This document shows, in pieces, positions 33,611 through 41,952 of a stretch of DNA of 48,778 nucleotides (position 1 is its first letter; each line of letters starts with the position of its first letter). The position numbers were made by a program, and so were the translations under genes. This stretch comes from an uncultured Odoribacter sp. (lineage in GTDB: Bacteria; Bacteroidota; Bacteroidia; Bacteroidales; Marinifilaceae): assembly GCA_900541415.1 (NCBI GenBank), contig UQJP01000027.1:1-48778 (forward strand). The letters are read 5' to 3'. Under the pieces are notes generated by a model. That model ran no database searches. It worked only from the letters and a program-made list of their open reading frames with translations, and had not been told where the DNA came from.

Positions 33611-35257
33611 TTATTGGTAAAGATACCTTTTGATGCTTCGTTTCGGTGTTTTTTCGAATTCCGTGTCACGGATTTGCAGTCGTGCTATCTGGCTATACGC
33701 AGGCATGATGTGATTGACCTGTTTCCGGTTGTCCTCCATGATTTTGTGAAGGCTGTCGTCTGTGAGTTTGTCTTTTTTTACCCGTTCATAATCCGGATAC
33801 ACGAGGGCAGTCAGTTTACCGTCGCGTTCAATTACCAGAGATTCTGCAACGTAGGGGAGGGCGTTCAGGCGATCTTCGATTTCTTCGGGATAGATGTTCT
33901 GACCGCTCGGACCGAGGATCATGTTTTTGCTGCGTCCTTTGATAAACAGGTAGCCTTCTTTATCGACAATGCCGAGGTCTCCGGTGTGCAACCACCCGTC
34001 TTCGTCGATAGCGGCGGCGGTGGCTTGCGGGTTTTGGTAATAGCCGTCCATGACATTATCGCCTTTTACGATGATTTCACCTACGATATTGACAGGGTCG
34101 GAAGAATGAATTTGTATTTGCATGCGGTCTACGGCTTTACCACAGGAGCCGGGATGGAAGGTATGCCAATCGTCATAAGATATGGCAGGTCCGCATTCCG
34201 TCATACCATACCCAACGGTGTAGGGGAATTTTACGGAATGGAGAAAATCCTCCACTTCATGGTTTAAAGCGGCACCGCCTATGGCGATCAGCTTAAAGCG
34301 TCCACCGAAGGCGTCGACAATTTTCCGCTTGACCGATTCCCGGATGCGGCTGTTGATTCCGGGGATTTTGAGGAATAGCCGGATATGAAGTTTTTTCAGT
34401 TGGGGCAGTACCCGGTTTTTGATGATTTTCTCGATGATCAGGGGTACGGCTACAATCAGGTTGGGACGTACTTCCGAGAATATTTCCCCGATCACTTTAG
34501 GGGATGGGGTGCGGGAAATGAAATAAACATGGGTACCGCTGGCGAAAGGGTAGAGCAGTTCGAAAGCCAGTCCGTACATGTGGGCCATGGTGAGTATGGA
34601 CACCAGCCGTTCGCCGGGAGTATACCCCATCTTGTCCAGGGCATATTTCAGGTTCGACCACATGCTGCGGTAGGATAGCATGACCCCTTTGGAAGCGCTG
34701 GTTGTGCCGGAGGTGTAATTTATCATGGCGAGGTCTTCCAGGTGGTCGGGCTCATAATGCACATCGTCTACGGTGAATCTGTCCGGATATTTTTGCCCGA
34801 ATAATTCGTTCAGGCGGCTGCGTGTATCTTCCAGCTTTTTATTCACGCTGTGGAGTATGGTATAATCTTCCATTTTTAAAATGGCCTCCAGTTTGGACAT
34901 GTGCTGTTTATCGATGTCTTCCCATACGGATTCCCCCACGAAGAGAAGACGTGCGCCCGAATGATTGATGATGTGGTGAATGTTGTCGGGTTTAAATTCA
35001 TGCAGGATGGGTATTGCCACGGCTCCATAGGAAAGGGTGGCGAGAAAAGCAATCCCCCAGTTTGACATATTTCTGCTGCAAAGGGCTATTTTATCCCCTT
35101 TTTTAATTCCTCCGTGTTCAAATAGCAGATGAAGTTTGGCTATTTTCCGGGCAACGTCTTTATAGGTGTTTGTCGCTCCTTTATAATCGCTCAATGATTG
35201 ATGATTCCAATGGGTTTTGATACTGTGTTCTATATAATAGAGAAAGCTTTCTTCCAT
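33611..35257 (-). CDS. Long-chain fatty acyl-CoA/AMP synthetase (paralogue 2)
   Basis: A 548-residue ANL-superfamily enzyme closely matching the gene just downstream. It has the same motifs: INYTSGTTSASKGVM, YGMTECGP, GWLHTGDLG, KGRSKNMIL and the C-terminal TPKRSIKRYLYQ with the A10 Lys. Differences cluster in the substrate-side middle (about 225-330) and in the C-terminal domain, which could mean different acyl specificity. Both begin MEESFL-YIE and have the same length, so they arose by tandem duplication. Several stretches are identical at the DNA level. A TATCTTTA element (35376-35369), one mismatch from consensus, is the only promoter candidate upstream. Confidence 0.9.
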   Translation of the reverse strand: MEESFLYYIEHSIKTHWNHQSLSDYKGATNTYKDVARKIAKLHLLFEHGGIKKGDKIALCSRNMSNWGIAFLATLSYGAVAIPILHEFKPDNIHHIINHSGARLLFVGESVWEDIDKQHMSKLEAILKMEDYTILHSVNKKLEDTRSRLNELFGQKYPDRFTVDDVHYEPDHLEDLAMINYTSGTTSASKGVMLSYRSMWSNLKYALDKMGYTPGERLVSILTMAHMYGLAFELLYPFASGTHVYFISRTPSPKVIGEIFSEVRPNLIVAVPLIIEKIIKNRVLPQLKKLHIRLFLKIPGINSRIRESVKRKIVDAFGGRFKLIAIGGAALNHEVEDFLHSVKFPYTVGYGMTECGPAISYDDWHTFHPGSCGKAVDRMQIQIHSSDPVNIVGEIIVKGDNVMDGYYQNPQATAAAIDEDGWLHTGDLGIVDKEGYLFIKGRSKNMILGPSGQNIYPEEIEDRLNALPYVAESLVIERDGKLTALVYPDYERVKKDKLTDDSLHKIMEDNRKQVNHIMPAYSQIARLQIRDTEFEKTPKRSIKRYLYQ

Positions 35258-35390
35258 GATGGTTTGTTTTAGGTTTCATTCTTTTATACTGAAAATAACT
35301 GAAAAGGTTAATTTATACACCTATTTCCGATAGCCAATTGAAGTTAAATATTGTGAGAGCCTGAAACTTAAAGATAGGGGGTGCGTAATT

Positions 35391-35418
35391 AATGGACGAA
35401 TGTTCTTAATCGTTCATT
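35391..35418 (+). promoter_or_regulatory. Imperfect inverted repeat upstream of gadB
   Basis: AATGGACGA (35391-35399) and TCGTTCATT (35410-35418) pair at 8 of 9 positions around a 10-base spacer, 34 bases before the gadB ATG. The position would suit an operator or a leader hairpin; no regulator gene is nearby. Confidence 0.35.
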
Positions 35419-35451
35419 TTAATTGTGTTACAATATTTTAAATTGGAAATT

Positions 35452-36849
35452 ATGAAAACAGAAAATCCTAACACTCCTATTTTTGGGACTTCCGAAGAAT
35501 TCCGTGTTGCCCCTAAGTTTGAAATGCCTAAGAATTCAATGCCGGGTGAGGTGGCTTATCAGCTGGTGCATGACGAGGCGATGCTCGATGGTAATTCACG
35601 TTTAAATATGGCAACCTTCGTCACCACCTGGATGGATGACTATGCCCGTCGGATCATGACAGAAAATATGGATAAAAACATGATCGACAAAACAGAATAT
35701 CCGCAAACGGCCGAAATCGAACGTCGTTGTGTGAATATTTTGGCTAAGTTGTGGAATTCTCCTGAAAAACCTTATTGCACCGGAACGAGTACCGTAGGAT
35801 CTTCTGAAGCTTGTATGCTGGGGGGTATCTCTGCGCTGAAACGTTGGCAAAAGCGCCGTCGCGCTAAAAATTTGCCTACCGATAAGCCCAACTTTATTAT
35901 TTCTACCTGTATGCAGGTGGTTTGGGAAAAATTCGCTATTTACTGGGATGTAGAAATGAGAATGGTTCCGGTGACGGCTGAAAAAATTACCATGAAAGCG
36001 GAGGACGTTGTGAAAATGTGCGACGAGAACACGATTTGTGTTGTACCGATTCAGGGAGTAACGATTACCGGGTTGAACGACAATGTGAAAGAGCTTGACG
36101 AGGCTTTGGACAAATTGAACAAAGAAAAAGGTTGGGAAATTTGTATTCATGTGGATGCGGCTACCGGAGGTTTCATTCATCCATTTCTCGACCCCGAAAC
36201 AGTTTGGGATTTCCGTTTGAAATGGGTACTTTCCATCAGTACTTCCGGCCATAAATTTGGTATGGTATATCCGGGCGTAGGCTGGGTGGTTTGGAAAGAT
36301 AAACAGTATTTGCCTGAAGAAATGAATTTTGCTGTGAATTATTTGGGAGCAAATATCCCCAGTATTTCCATTAACTTCTCTCGTCCGGGAAATCAGGTAC
36401 TGGCGCAATATTACCAGTTCTTACGTCTGGGTATGGAAGGCTATCGGCAGATACAACAAAATTGTATCGACATCTGCTTGTATATGAAAGAGCAGTTGAA
36501 AGCGATGGGTATATTCGAATTCTTTAGTGATGATATGCCGAATCCTTTGTTTATCTGGAAGTTGAAAGACGATCCTAACCGGAAGTGGACTTTATATGAT
36601 TTGTCCGACGGGGTTCACACCGAGGGGTGGCAGGTTCCGGCCTATACCATGCCCAAAAATATGGAAGATGTCATTATTATGCGTGTTGTAGTACGTCAGG
36701 GAACCAGTAAAGACCTTGCCGACCTTTTGTTGCAGGATCTTCGCGTAAATATCGAAAGGCTGAATAAGCTGGAAGAACCTACGAACAGCGCAATCCTGTG
36801 GAATAAAAAACAACCGCAAAAACCGAGAGGGTTTAACCATAGCAGGTAA
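35452..36849 (+). CDS. gadB: Glutamate decarboxylase
   Basis: A 465-residue PLP enzyme, almost the same length as E. coli GadB. It converts glutamate to GABA and CO2, consuming a cytoplasmic proton. PLP-binding Lys268 lies in STSGHKFG; Asp235 in HVDAATGG holds the pyridine nitrogen; GTSTVGSSEA (111-120) contacts the phosphate. The C-terminus ends NHSR; in E. coli a penultimate His gates activity with pH, so the His here may do the same. An in-frame GTG nine codons upstream is rejected because the ATG at 35452 gives the normal N-terminus. Partners glutaminase and GadC are 6.5-9 kb away on the other strand. Confidence 0.95.
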   Translation: MKTENPNTPIFGTSEEFRVAPKFEMPKNSMPGEVAYQLVHDEAMLDGNSRLNMATFVTTWMDDYARRIMTENMDKNMIDKTEYPQTAEIERRCVNILAKLWNSPEKPYCTGTSTVGSSEACMLGGISALKRWQKRRRAKNLPTDKPNFIISTCMQVVWEKFAIYWDVEMRMVPVTAEKITMKAEDVVKMCDENTICVVPIQGVTITGLNDNVKELDEALDKLNKEKGWEICIHVDAATGGFIHPFLDPETVWDFRLKWVLSISTSGHKFGMVYPGVGWVVWKDKQYLPEEMNFAVNYLGANIPSISINFSRPGNQVLAQYYQFLRLGMEGYRQIQQNCIDICLYMKEQLKAMGIFEFFSDDMPNPLFIWKLKDDPNRKWTLYDLSDGVHTEGWQVPAYTMPKNMEDVIIMRVVVRQGTSKDLADLLLQDLRVNIERLNKLEEPTNSAILWNKKQPQKPRGFNHSR

Positions 36850-36876
36850 TTGTTTAATATTCAGTATCAAATTAAG

Positions 36877-36910
36877 AAATCCGGAATATATCAGATATTC
36901 CGGATTTTTT
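36877..36910 (+). terminator. Rho-independent terminator after gadB
   Basis: A 13-base perfect stem (AAATCCGGAATAT at 36877-36889, ATATTCCGGATTT at 36895-36907) with a 5-base loop and a T run. The rest of the 36911-37263 gap contains only the weak promoter candidate listed next. Confidence 0.92.
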
Positions 36911-37078
36911 ATATAGACAGGGTAGGTGTGAAGGCGGAAAAGATAAGACGGCTTTTCTATATTTTTCAGGTGCTTTAATTTTCAGGTGGAAATCTCCGGA
37001 ATGGAAACGGTAGTCCGTTTTTTATAAAAATGTATTTTATTGTGGGAAAGTGCTTTCGGGGATGACTGTCCCGTTATT

Positions 37079-37086
37079 TACTTTTG
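37079..37086 (+). promoter_or_regulatory. Possible -7 element for the LruC-domain lipoprotein
   Basis: TACTTTTG matches TAnnTTTG, with TTTC at 21 bases upstream in place of TTTG. It would give a leader of about 170 bases, so a nearer non-consensus promoter is equally possible. Confidence 0.3.
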
Positions 37087-37263
37087 TATGGAAATGGTAA
37101 GTGGTTTATATTATATGTTTAGCGTAGACCTTGCATCCTCAGTGGAGAAGCCGGGCATTTTATATAAAAAATCATGATTTTTATATAACCGGATAGTTGT
37201 GAAAATGATAGACCTTTGTGGTGGATGCTATAAGTTGTTCTATCACTAAAATTATTATTTAAT

Positions 37264-39183
37264 ATGAAAATCGCGGAAAACAAATTTGGATTGATAGCCA
37301 AGCTATTAGGAGGAGGCATTTTCTTTTCACTGCTTTTTAGTGCTTGTGAGAAGAAGGATGTTTATGTTCCTCCGGTTGATACTAAAGTGACTCTGGAAAA
37401 CTATTATGATTTTCAGACAACCCGGACTGTTTCTCTGAATGTTGAATATGCAACGGACGGTGAGGTATATTTTGAAGTATATGGAGAAAATCCATTGAGA
37501 GCAGAAGAGGGAACGGTTGTGAAAAAGGAGGGCCTGATTGCTTTGGCGAAAGGCGTTACCGATGAGGCTGGAAAATATAATTTGAAGGCAACGTTGCCGT
37601 CGTCTGTGGACGAAGTGTATATCTATTCTCCTGATTTCGGTGCTCCCACTCTTTTTAAAACACAGTTAGCCGATGGGGCGATCCGGGCGAAAATTGATTT
37701 TGAATCGGCGATCGACCTGAGCAAGCTGACGAATGCCGGAACTGCGGCTTTGGCTACGCGTGCCTCTTGGAATTATGTTGAAAAATATATTCCGAACCGT
37801 TTAAGTAGCTGGAATATATTGGGTGTTCCGTCGGGCTTGAATGATGAGCCAAAGATCAAAGTGGATGCAACGATGAAAAAGTATATCAATACTTACCTGC
37901 CGGAAGGAGGAAAAGACCAGAGCTATGCACCTTATGTGACCGACAATGCAGACATCACCCTGTATGAAGAAGCTCAAAAAGTTACCTTGAGCTATTTAGG
38001 TGGGGAAACTGCCGCCAAGAGTGTGCTTGCTTATTATTGCTATCACAAGGATGCTACCCTGGAAGAAATTAAAAAAGCAACTCAGAATGCTTGTGTGATT
38101 TTCCCTAATGCACATGGCTCGGCTTTGGGATATTATAGTGGAGTTACCATGAAATTGAAATATATTGATTCCAAAGGGAATTTGACTGACGGTAATTTCC
38201 CGAAGGATACGAAGATCGGTTTCATGCTTTGGAATAACGGCTGGTTGAGCCAATCGTTCCAGAATAATGTGTTCTATTCCACCAAAGCCTTGAATAGCGG
38301 GAATGTTTCGTATACGGCAACCTTAGGAATAAAGGATAAAAAAGGAGAAGAGTATAATGTGATCAGTTTCGAGGATTGGCCTGCTGCCGGAGGTTTGGAT
38401 TATAATGATGTGGTATTTGTGATTACTTCGGATCCTGCTGAATCGATTGTTGTTCCCCCTGCTCCCGATCCTACTCCGGAAACTTACACGGAGACTTATC
38501 AGGGAATTTTAGGTTTTGAAGATTGCTGGCCGAGCCAGGGCGACTATGATATGAACGATGTGGTGGTGAAATATTTTTCGAATGTCACTTGCAATGAGAA
38601 AAATGAAATTGTGTCGATCATCGATAAATTTACTTTGGTTTGGTCAGGGGCTAATTTGCGTAATGGTTTCGGTTATGAGCTTCCTTACACTATGGAAGGA
38701 AAAACCGTTAAATTTAGTGGAGAGGGAAGTATTTCCGGTAATGTTGTGACCTTATTTGAAGACGCTAAAAAGGAATTGGGTGTAGAACATATTCCCGGAC
38801 AGGAAATGCCGTCGGCACAGCCGCAGGAAGTATCTTACATTATAACGACGACTTTCGATACTCCACAGTCGAAAGAAGGGATTGTGCCTCCTTATAATCC
38901 GTTTATTACCGTGAATAAAACAAATACGGAAGTGCACCTTACGAATTATAAACCGACGGAAAAAGCTACCAATATTTTTCCGTCAGAAGCAGATATATCC
39001 GACGGGGTGACAACCTGGTATGTGTGCGAAGACGGTTTCCCGTTTGCCATCCACATGGATGCCCGGCAAGACCATTCGCTGATGCAGTTGAATTTGAAAC
39101 CGGAAACCGTGCGTATCGATAAAACCTATCCCGGTTTTGCTGAGTGGGCGAAAACCCGCGATCCGAAAGTGAAATGGTGGTAA
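37264..39183 (+). CDS. LruC-domain (DUF4114/DUF4842-type) surface lipoprotein
   Basis: A 639-residue exported lipoprotein. The signal peptide ends in the lipobox FSAC with lipidated Cys28, followed by EKKD. Acidic residues right after the lipid Cys are seen in many Bacteroidetes surface lipoproteins. A beta-rich N-terminal region (about 40-300) precedes two Asp-rich motifs: FEDWPAAGGLDYNDVVF (369-385) and GFEDCWPSQGDYDMNDVVV (417-435). These belong to the DUF4114 and LruC/DUF4842 modules, thought to bind calcium. The final 200 residues complete the LruC domain. The partner and role are unknown; adhesion or matrix function is a guess. It has a clear downstream terminator and is monocistronic. 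Confidence 0.85.
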   Translation: MKIAENKFGLIAKLLGGGIFFSLLFSACEKKDVYVPPVDTKVTLENYYDFQTTRTVSLNVEYATDGEVYFEVYGENPLRAEEGTVVKKEGLIALAKGVTDEAGKYNLKATLPSSVDEVYIYSPDFGAPTLFKTQLADGAIRAKIDFESAIDLSKLTNAGTAALATRASWNYVEKYIPNRLSSWNILGVPSGLNDEPKIKVDATMKKYINTYLPEGGKDQSYAPYVTDNADITLYEEAQKVTLSYLGGETAAKSVLAYYCYHKDATLEEIKKATQNACVIFPNAHGSALGYYSGVTMKLKYIDSKGNLTDGNFPKDTKIGFMLWNNGWLSQSFQNNVFYSTKALNSGNVSYTATLGIKDKKGEEYNVISFEDWPAAGGLDYNDVVFVITSDPAESIVVPPAPDPTPETYTETYQGILGFEDCWPSQGDYDMNDVVVKYFSNVTCNEKNEIVSIIDKFTLVWSGANLRNGFGYELPYTMEGKTVKFSGEGSISGNVVTLFEDAKKELGVEHIPGQEMPSAQPQEVSYIITTTFDTPQSKEGIVPPYNPFITVNKTNTEVHLTNYKPTEKATNIFPSEADISDGVTTWYVCEDGFPFAIHMDARQDHSLMQLNLKPETVRIDKTYPGFAEWAKTRDPKVKWW

Positions 39184-39206
39184 TCAGTATCCAATAGTTA
39201 TAAATA

Positions 39207-39243
39207 AAAAGGCAATCTCGCGGAGGGGTTGCCTTTTGTTTTT
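39207..39243 (+). terminator. Rho-independent terminator after the LruC-domain gene
   Basis: Stem AAAAGGCAA (39207-39215) / TTGCCTTTT (39229-39237), followed by GTTTTT. It begins 24 bases after the stop codon. Confidence 0.88.
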
Positions 39244-39441
39244 AGGTTAAAATCTGATATGAAAGATGGAGGAGAGTAGGCCAACGTCAGGTTATAAAAG
39301 CAGGAAAAGCAGTTTGGTTATGAGCTTCAATGATGCTATTTTCCCTATGAACCGGGATGTTTTTATTGGCAAATATTTTGACTTGGCCCGATAGATTTTA
39401 GAAATAAAAAAATATTACTTTAGCCGCCAAAATCAACGTTT

Positions 39442-40380
39442 ATGAATGTAAAAGCTAAAGGATATATTTTAGGGATTATTGCTGCTGCGACTTATGGTAT
39501 GAATCCTTTGTTTGCCCTTCCATTATATAAGGCTGGCATGGACCCGGACTCTGTTCTTTTTTTCAGATATTTGTTCGCAATTCCGGTGCTGGGGATTATG
39601 ATTAAGGCGAGAGGGAGGAATTTCCGGTTACAGAGGAAAGAGATATTGCCGTTAATGATCATGGGAATATTGGTTGCCTGTTCTTCTCTTGCTTTGTTCC
39701 AAAGCTACAATTATATGGGAGCCGGTATCGCATCCACCTTGTTGTTTGTTTATCCCATTATGGTGGCATTGATTATGGCTTTTGCATTCAAGGAGAAATT
39801 GACCTTACAGACCATGCTATGTATATTGCTGGCCTTGGCGGGGATCGGTTTACTCTATAAAAGCGGTGATGGCACGACGCTCAGCCTGACAGGTGTTGTT
39901 TTGGTGATGGTTTCGGCTCTTTCTTATGCCATTTATATTGTGGGGGTAAACCGACCTATGCTCAGGGATATTGCCACTCTTAAACTGACGTTTTATGTTT
40001 TGCTTTTCGGCATGATCCTGTTTTTAGTGCGGGTGGATTTCGGTAAAAGTCTGCACATGGTTGATACCTGGTATTTATGGGGTAATTTGCTGGCATTAGC
40101 TGTTTTCCCGACTGCCATATCATTTCTCTGCACAACGCAGGCTATCCAATATATAGGTGCAACCCTGACCGCTATTCTCGGAGCGTTGGAGCCTTTAACG
40201 GCCGTTTTCTTCGGAGTGGTTGTTTTTGGGGAATCTCTGACGATGAGGGTGGGATGCGGAATACTGCTGATTATTTTTGCGGTCACCATTATTATTGCCG
40301 GAAGCAATGTCACGGCTTACCTGATCCGTTTTAGGAAACTTTTCCCAAGACTTCCTATTAAGAAAAAGACGATGCGTTGA
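39442..40380 (+). CDS. EamA-family (DMT superfamily) transporter
   Basis: A 312-residue inner-membrane protein with ten helices in two EamA repeats of five. The first starts YILGIIAAATYGMNPLFALPLY, where the Tyr-Gly-Met-Asn-Pro break in helix 1 is typical; the second repeat begins near LTGVVLVMVSALSYAIYIVG (about 153-172). The conserved E-P-L-TA segment (GALEPLTAVFFGVVVFGE, about 249-266) marks the family. Members export amino acids or metabolites; the substrate is unknown. A weak TACTTTAG -7-like element lies at 39416-39423. The short basic tail after the last helix is normal. Confidence 0.9.
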   Translation: MNVKAKGYILGIIAAATYGMNPLFALPLYKAGMDPDSVLFFRYLFAIPVLGIMIKARGRNFRLQRKEILPLMIMGILVACSSLALFQSYNYMGAGIASTLLFVYPIMVALIMAFAFKEKLTLQTMLCILLALAGIGLLYKSGDGTTLSLTGVVLVMVSALSYAIYIVGVNRPMLRDIATLKLTFYVLLFGMILFLVRVDFGKSLHMVDTWYLWGNLLALAVFPTAISFLCTTQAIQYIGATLTAILGALEPLTAVFFGVVVFGESLTMRVGCGILLIIFAVTIIIAGSNVTAYLIRFRKLFPRLPIKKKTMR

Positions 40381-40383
40381 TGC

Positions 40384-40437
40384 GACCGATCGATTTGAAG
40401 CAACTTTTGTTGCAGGCTACCGGATCGGTCAATTTTT
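40384..40437 (+). terminator. Terminator after the EamA gene
   Basis: Outer stem GACCGATC (40384-40391) / GATCGGTC (40423-40430) with an inner stem GCAAC / GTTGC (40400-40413), followed by a T run. It is placed four bases after the stop codon, between convergent genes. Confidence 0.75.
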
Positions 40438-40514
40438 CTTTGCCTTTTTCTTGTGTTTTGAATTTTTTCGACCGTATAAGCTGTAAAAATCGGGTAAATG
40501 GTTTTATCCTGCAA

Positions 40515-41180
40515 TTATTCATTCAGGAAAGTAACGGTTCCTGTTTCCATATGGTAGATTGCGCCTGTGATTCCGATTTCCCCTTTGTCTTCCATCTCTT
40601 TTAAGATACTACTCTTTGAACGGATTTCCCTGATAGCGTATTTAATGTTATGAAGGCATATCTCTTTTACATAGTCCGGATTCGAAGAATTTTTCTCTCC
40701 CTGAAAGGTTTTATTCGCATAGGATACAGCGGGTGACAAATGGGATAGCATGGCTGTTACATGGCCGAGCTGGACGTGGTCGATTGCTGATTTTATGGCC
40801 CCGCAATGCTCGTGTCCCATGATGACAATGAGTTTCGCTCCCGATACCTTACAGGCAAATTCAAGGCAACCCAAAATGTCGTCGTTGACATAATTGCCGG
40901 CAATTCGTATTACAAACAATTCCCCGATACCGCGGTGAAAAACATCTTCCACCGGAATCCGGGAATCGATGCACGAGAGAACAACTGCTTTCGGATATTG
41001 CCATAATGCGGTTTCACGTATTCTTTTCGTATTATTCCGTACGGTTAATGAATCTCCGGCAAAGTCTCTGTTCCCTTGTTTTAAGACTTCAAGAACTGCA
41101 TCCGGAGTCAATTTGGCCTGTTCTTCTGCCGTCAGCAATTCATGATTGTCGGTAGGGGCACATATTTTGTTCGTTTCCAT
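40515..41180 (-). CDS. can: Beta-class carbonic anhydrase
   Basis: A 221-residue zinc enzyme interconverting CO2 and bicarbonate. The zinc ligands and catalytic dyad are clear: Cys70, Asp72 and Arg74 (SCIDSRIP), His123 and Cys126 (MGHEHCGAI). About 60 residues precede the core, with no signal peptide, so it is probably cytoplasmic. It lies 98 bases downstream of the CWC-like gene on the same strand, with no convincing promoter or terminator between, and may therefore belong to the cobalamin-riboswitch transcript. CO2 made by GadB is another possible reason for its presence near the acid-resistance genes. Confidence 0.94.
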   Translation of the reverse strand: METNKICAPTDNHELLTAEEQAKLTPDAVLEVLKQGNRDFAGDSLTVRNNTKRIRETALWQYPKAVVLSCIDSRIPVEDVFHRGIGELFVIRIAGNYVNDDILGCLEFACKVSGAKLIVIMGHEHCGAIKSAIDHVQLGHVTAMLSHLSPAVSYANKTFQGEKNSSNPDYVKEICLHNIKYAIREIRSKSSILKEMEDKGEIGITGAIYHMETGTVTFLNE

Positions 41181-41278
41181 TTCAATAGTATATTTTACCT
41201 TGTCTATGAATTTGGGTCGTTACTGAGGCGGAATCACCGATGTTGAAATTCATTGTAAATCGGAGTTTCTTTTTCTGG

Positions 41279-41530
41279 CTATTCCTGGGTATTTTTCCGG
41301 TTGGAAAGATTGGGTCTCGGTTTGGAGGCATAACGGGGATTGATTTTCACAGAATAGAATGTTTCCTGAATAAGCCGTAAGCAATCGTTACATAGACATC
41401 CTTTATAGTTCTCGGCAATGAAATTACGCTGAGTGGCATCCAAAGATATGCGGGCGCAATGGCAATCCATGATTGAGTCGTTCGAACATATAAAACACCC
41501 CCCGCAGCGAGGACATATTTTTTCCATCAT
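41279..41530 (-). CDS. Small cysteine-rich CWC-like protein
   Basis: An 83-residue soluble protein dense in Cys: CPRCGGCFIC near the start, then DCHC, then CLCNDC. This spacing resembles the cysteine-rich CWC family, whose members look like small metal-binding (probably zinc) modules of unknown function. Here the CWC tripeptide itself appears as CHC. The frame extends upstream to a GTG at 41557, but that would start inside the palindromic stretch 41541-41562. The ATG at 41530 or the next one at 41527 is more likely. The gene is the first one downstream of the cobalamin riboswitch, with carbonic anhydrase next. No function is assigned. Confidence 0.75.
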   Translation of the reverse strand: MMEKICPRCGGCFICSNDSIMDCHCARISLDATQRNFIAENYKGCLCNDCLRLIQETFYSVKINPRYASKPRPNLSNRKNTQE

Positions 41531-41540
41531 AACAGTGCAG

Positions 41541-41562
41541 CGAATTATTCGTGTCACACGAA
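41541..41562 (-). promoter_or_regulatory. Adjoining palindromes between the cobalamin riboswitch and the CWC-like gene
   Basis: TTCGTGTCACACGAA (41548-41562) is a 15-base palindrome with a one-base centre. It overlaps CGAATTATTCG (41541-41551), a second 5+1+5 palindrome. They start 11 bases before the chosen ATG. They could be alternative hairpins in the expression platform controlling ribosome access, or a protein operator. Confidence 0.5.
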
Positions 41563-41634
41563 ATCATCCAATTAAAAAAAGATTAAGATACTTTGCGTTT
41601 AAGACCTAACCCACGAGGAGAAAAACGATTACCC

Positions 41635-41775
41635 GAATCAGCAGGTCTTCTGACTGACTCCCGTCCTGATGCCTTCCCGGTTTTCACCAGTGGCTATTCA
41701 GATTGCTTCAGAACGTTGGTTGGAGCTTCACAGCAGCGGGACTGTACGGGATTCCCACCCGATTCCCTTTCATTG
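41635..41775 (-). ncRNA. Cobalamin (adenosyl/aquo-cobalamin) riboswitch
   Basis: The minus strand reads in order GGGAATCGGGTGGGAATCC (from about 41766), ACAGTCCCGCTGCTGTGAAG, then GCCACTG (41695-41689), GGGAAGGC, and finally GAGTCAGTCAGAAGACCTGC ending at 41641. These are the conserved blocks of the B12-binding aptamer, including the B12 box with AGAAGACCTGC. The aptamer is complete. Downstream on the same strand is the CWC-like gene (start about 110 bases away), then carbonic anhydrase. A poly-T stretch (plus 41573-41579) between aptamer and gene could be part of the off switch. Cobalamin binding normally lowers expression. Confidence 0.93.
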
Positions 41776-41812
41776 TCTTTTTTTGAATATAAAAAGGCAA
41801 ACTGATTCGCGG

Positions 41813-41820
41813 CAAAAGTA
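41813..41820 (-). promoter_or_regulatory. Probable -7 element for the riboswitch transcript
   Basis: The minus strand reads TACTTTTG, matching TAnnTTTG. A start near 41806 would place transcription about 35 bases before the aptamer, as expected. No -33 TTTG lies at standard spacing. The stretch 41821-41952 up to the DoxX gene shows no other clear signal. Confidence 0.55.
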
Positions 41821-41952
41821 AATATTTTATAGAATTGTTATCCTTAAAAAGGGATCTTTTTTGGAGTTTTTTATCATTTTGATATTCTATTCCTCCGCCT
41901 GCTTTCATAACAGGTAATCAGGCTGTCTATAACTGTCGATTTGTTAGGCTAT

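Noticed and set aside
33548..34267. 239-codon plus-strand frame
   Set aside because: It is antisense to the second acyl-CoA synthetase; the real motifs are all on the minus strand.
35425..35451. GTG start nine codons upstream of gadB
   Set aside because: The ATG at 35452 gives the usual decarboxylase N-terminus and length.
41593..41805. Plus-strand open frame of 70 codons
   Set aside because: It runs antisense through the cobalamin aptamer, whose conserved RNA blocks explain the sequence.
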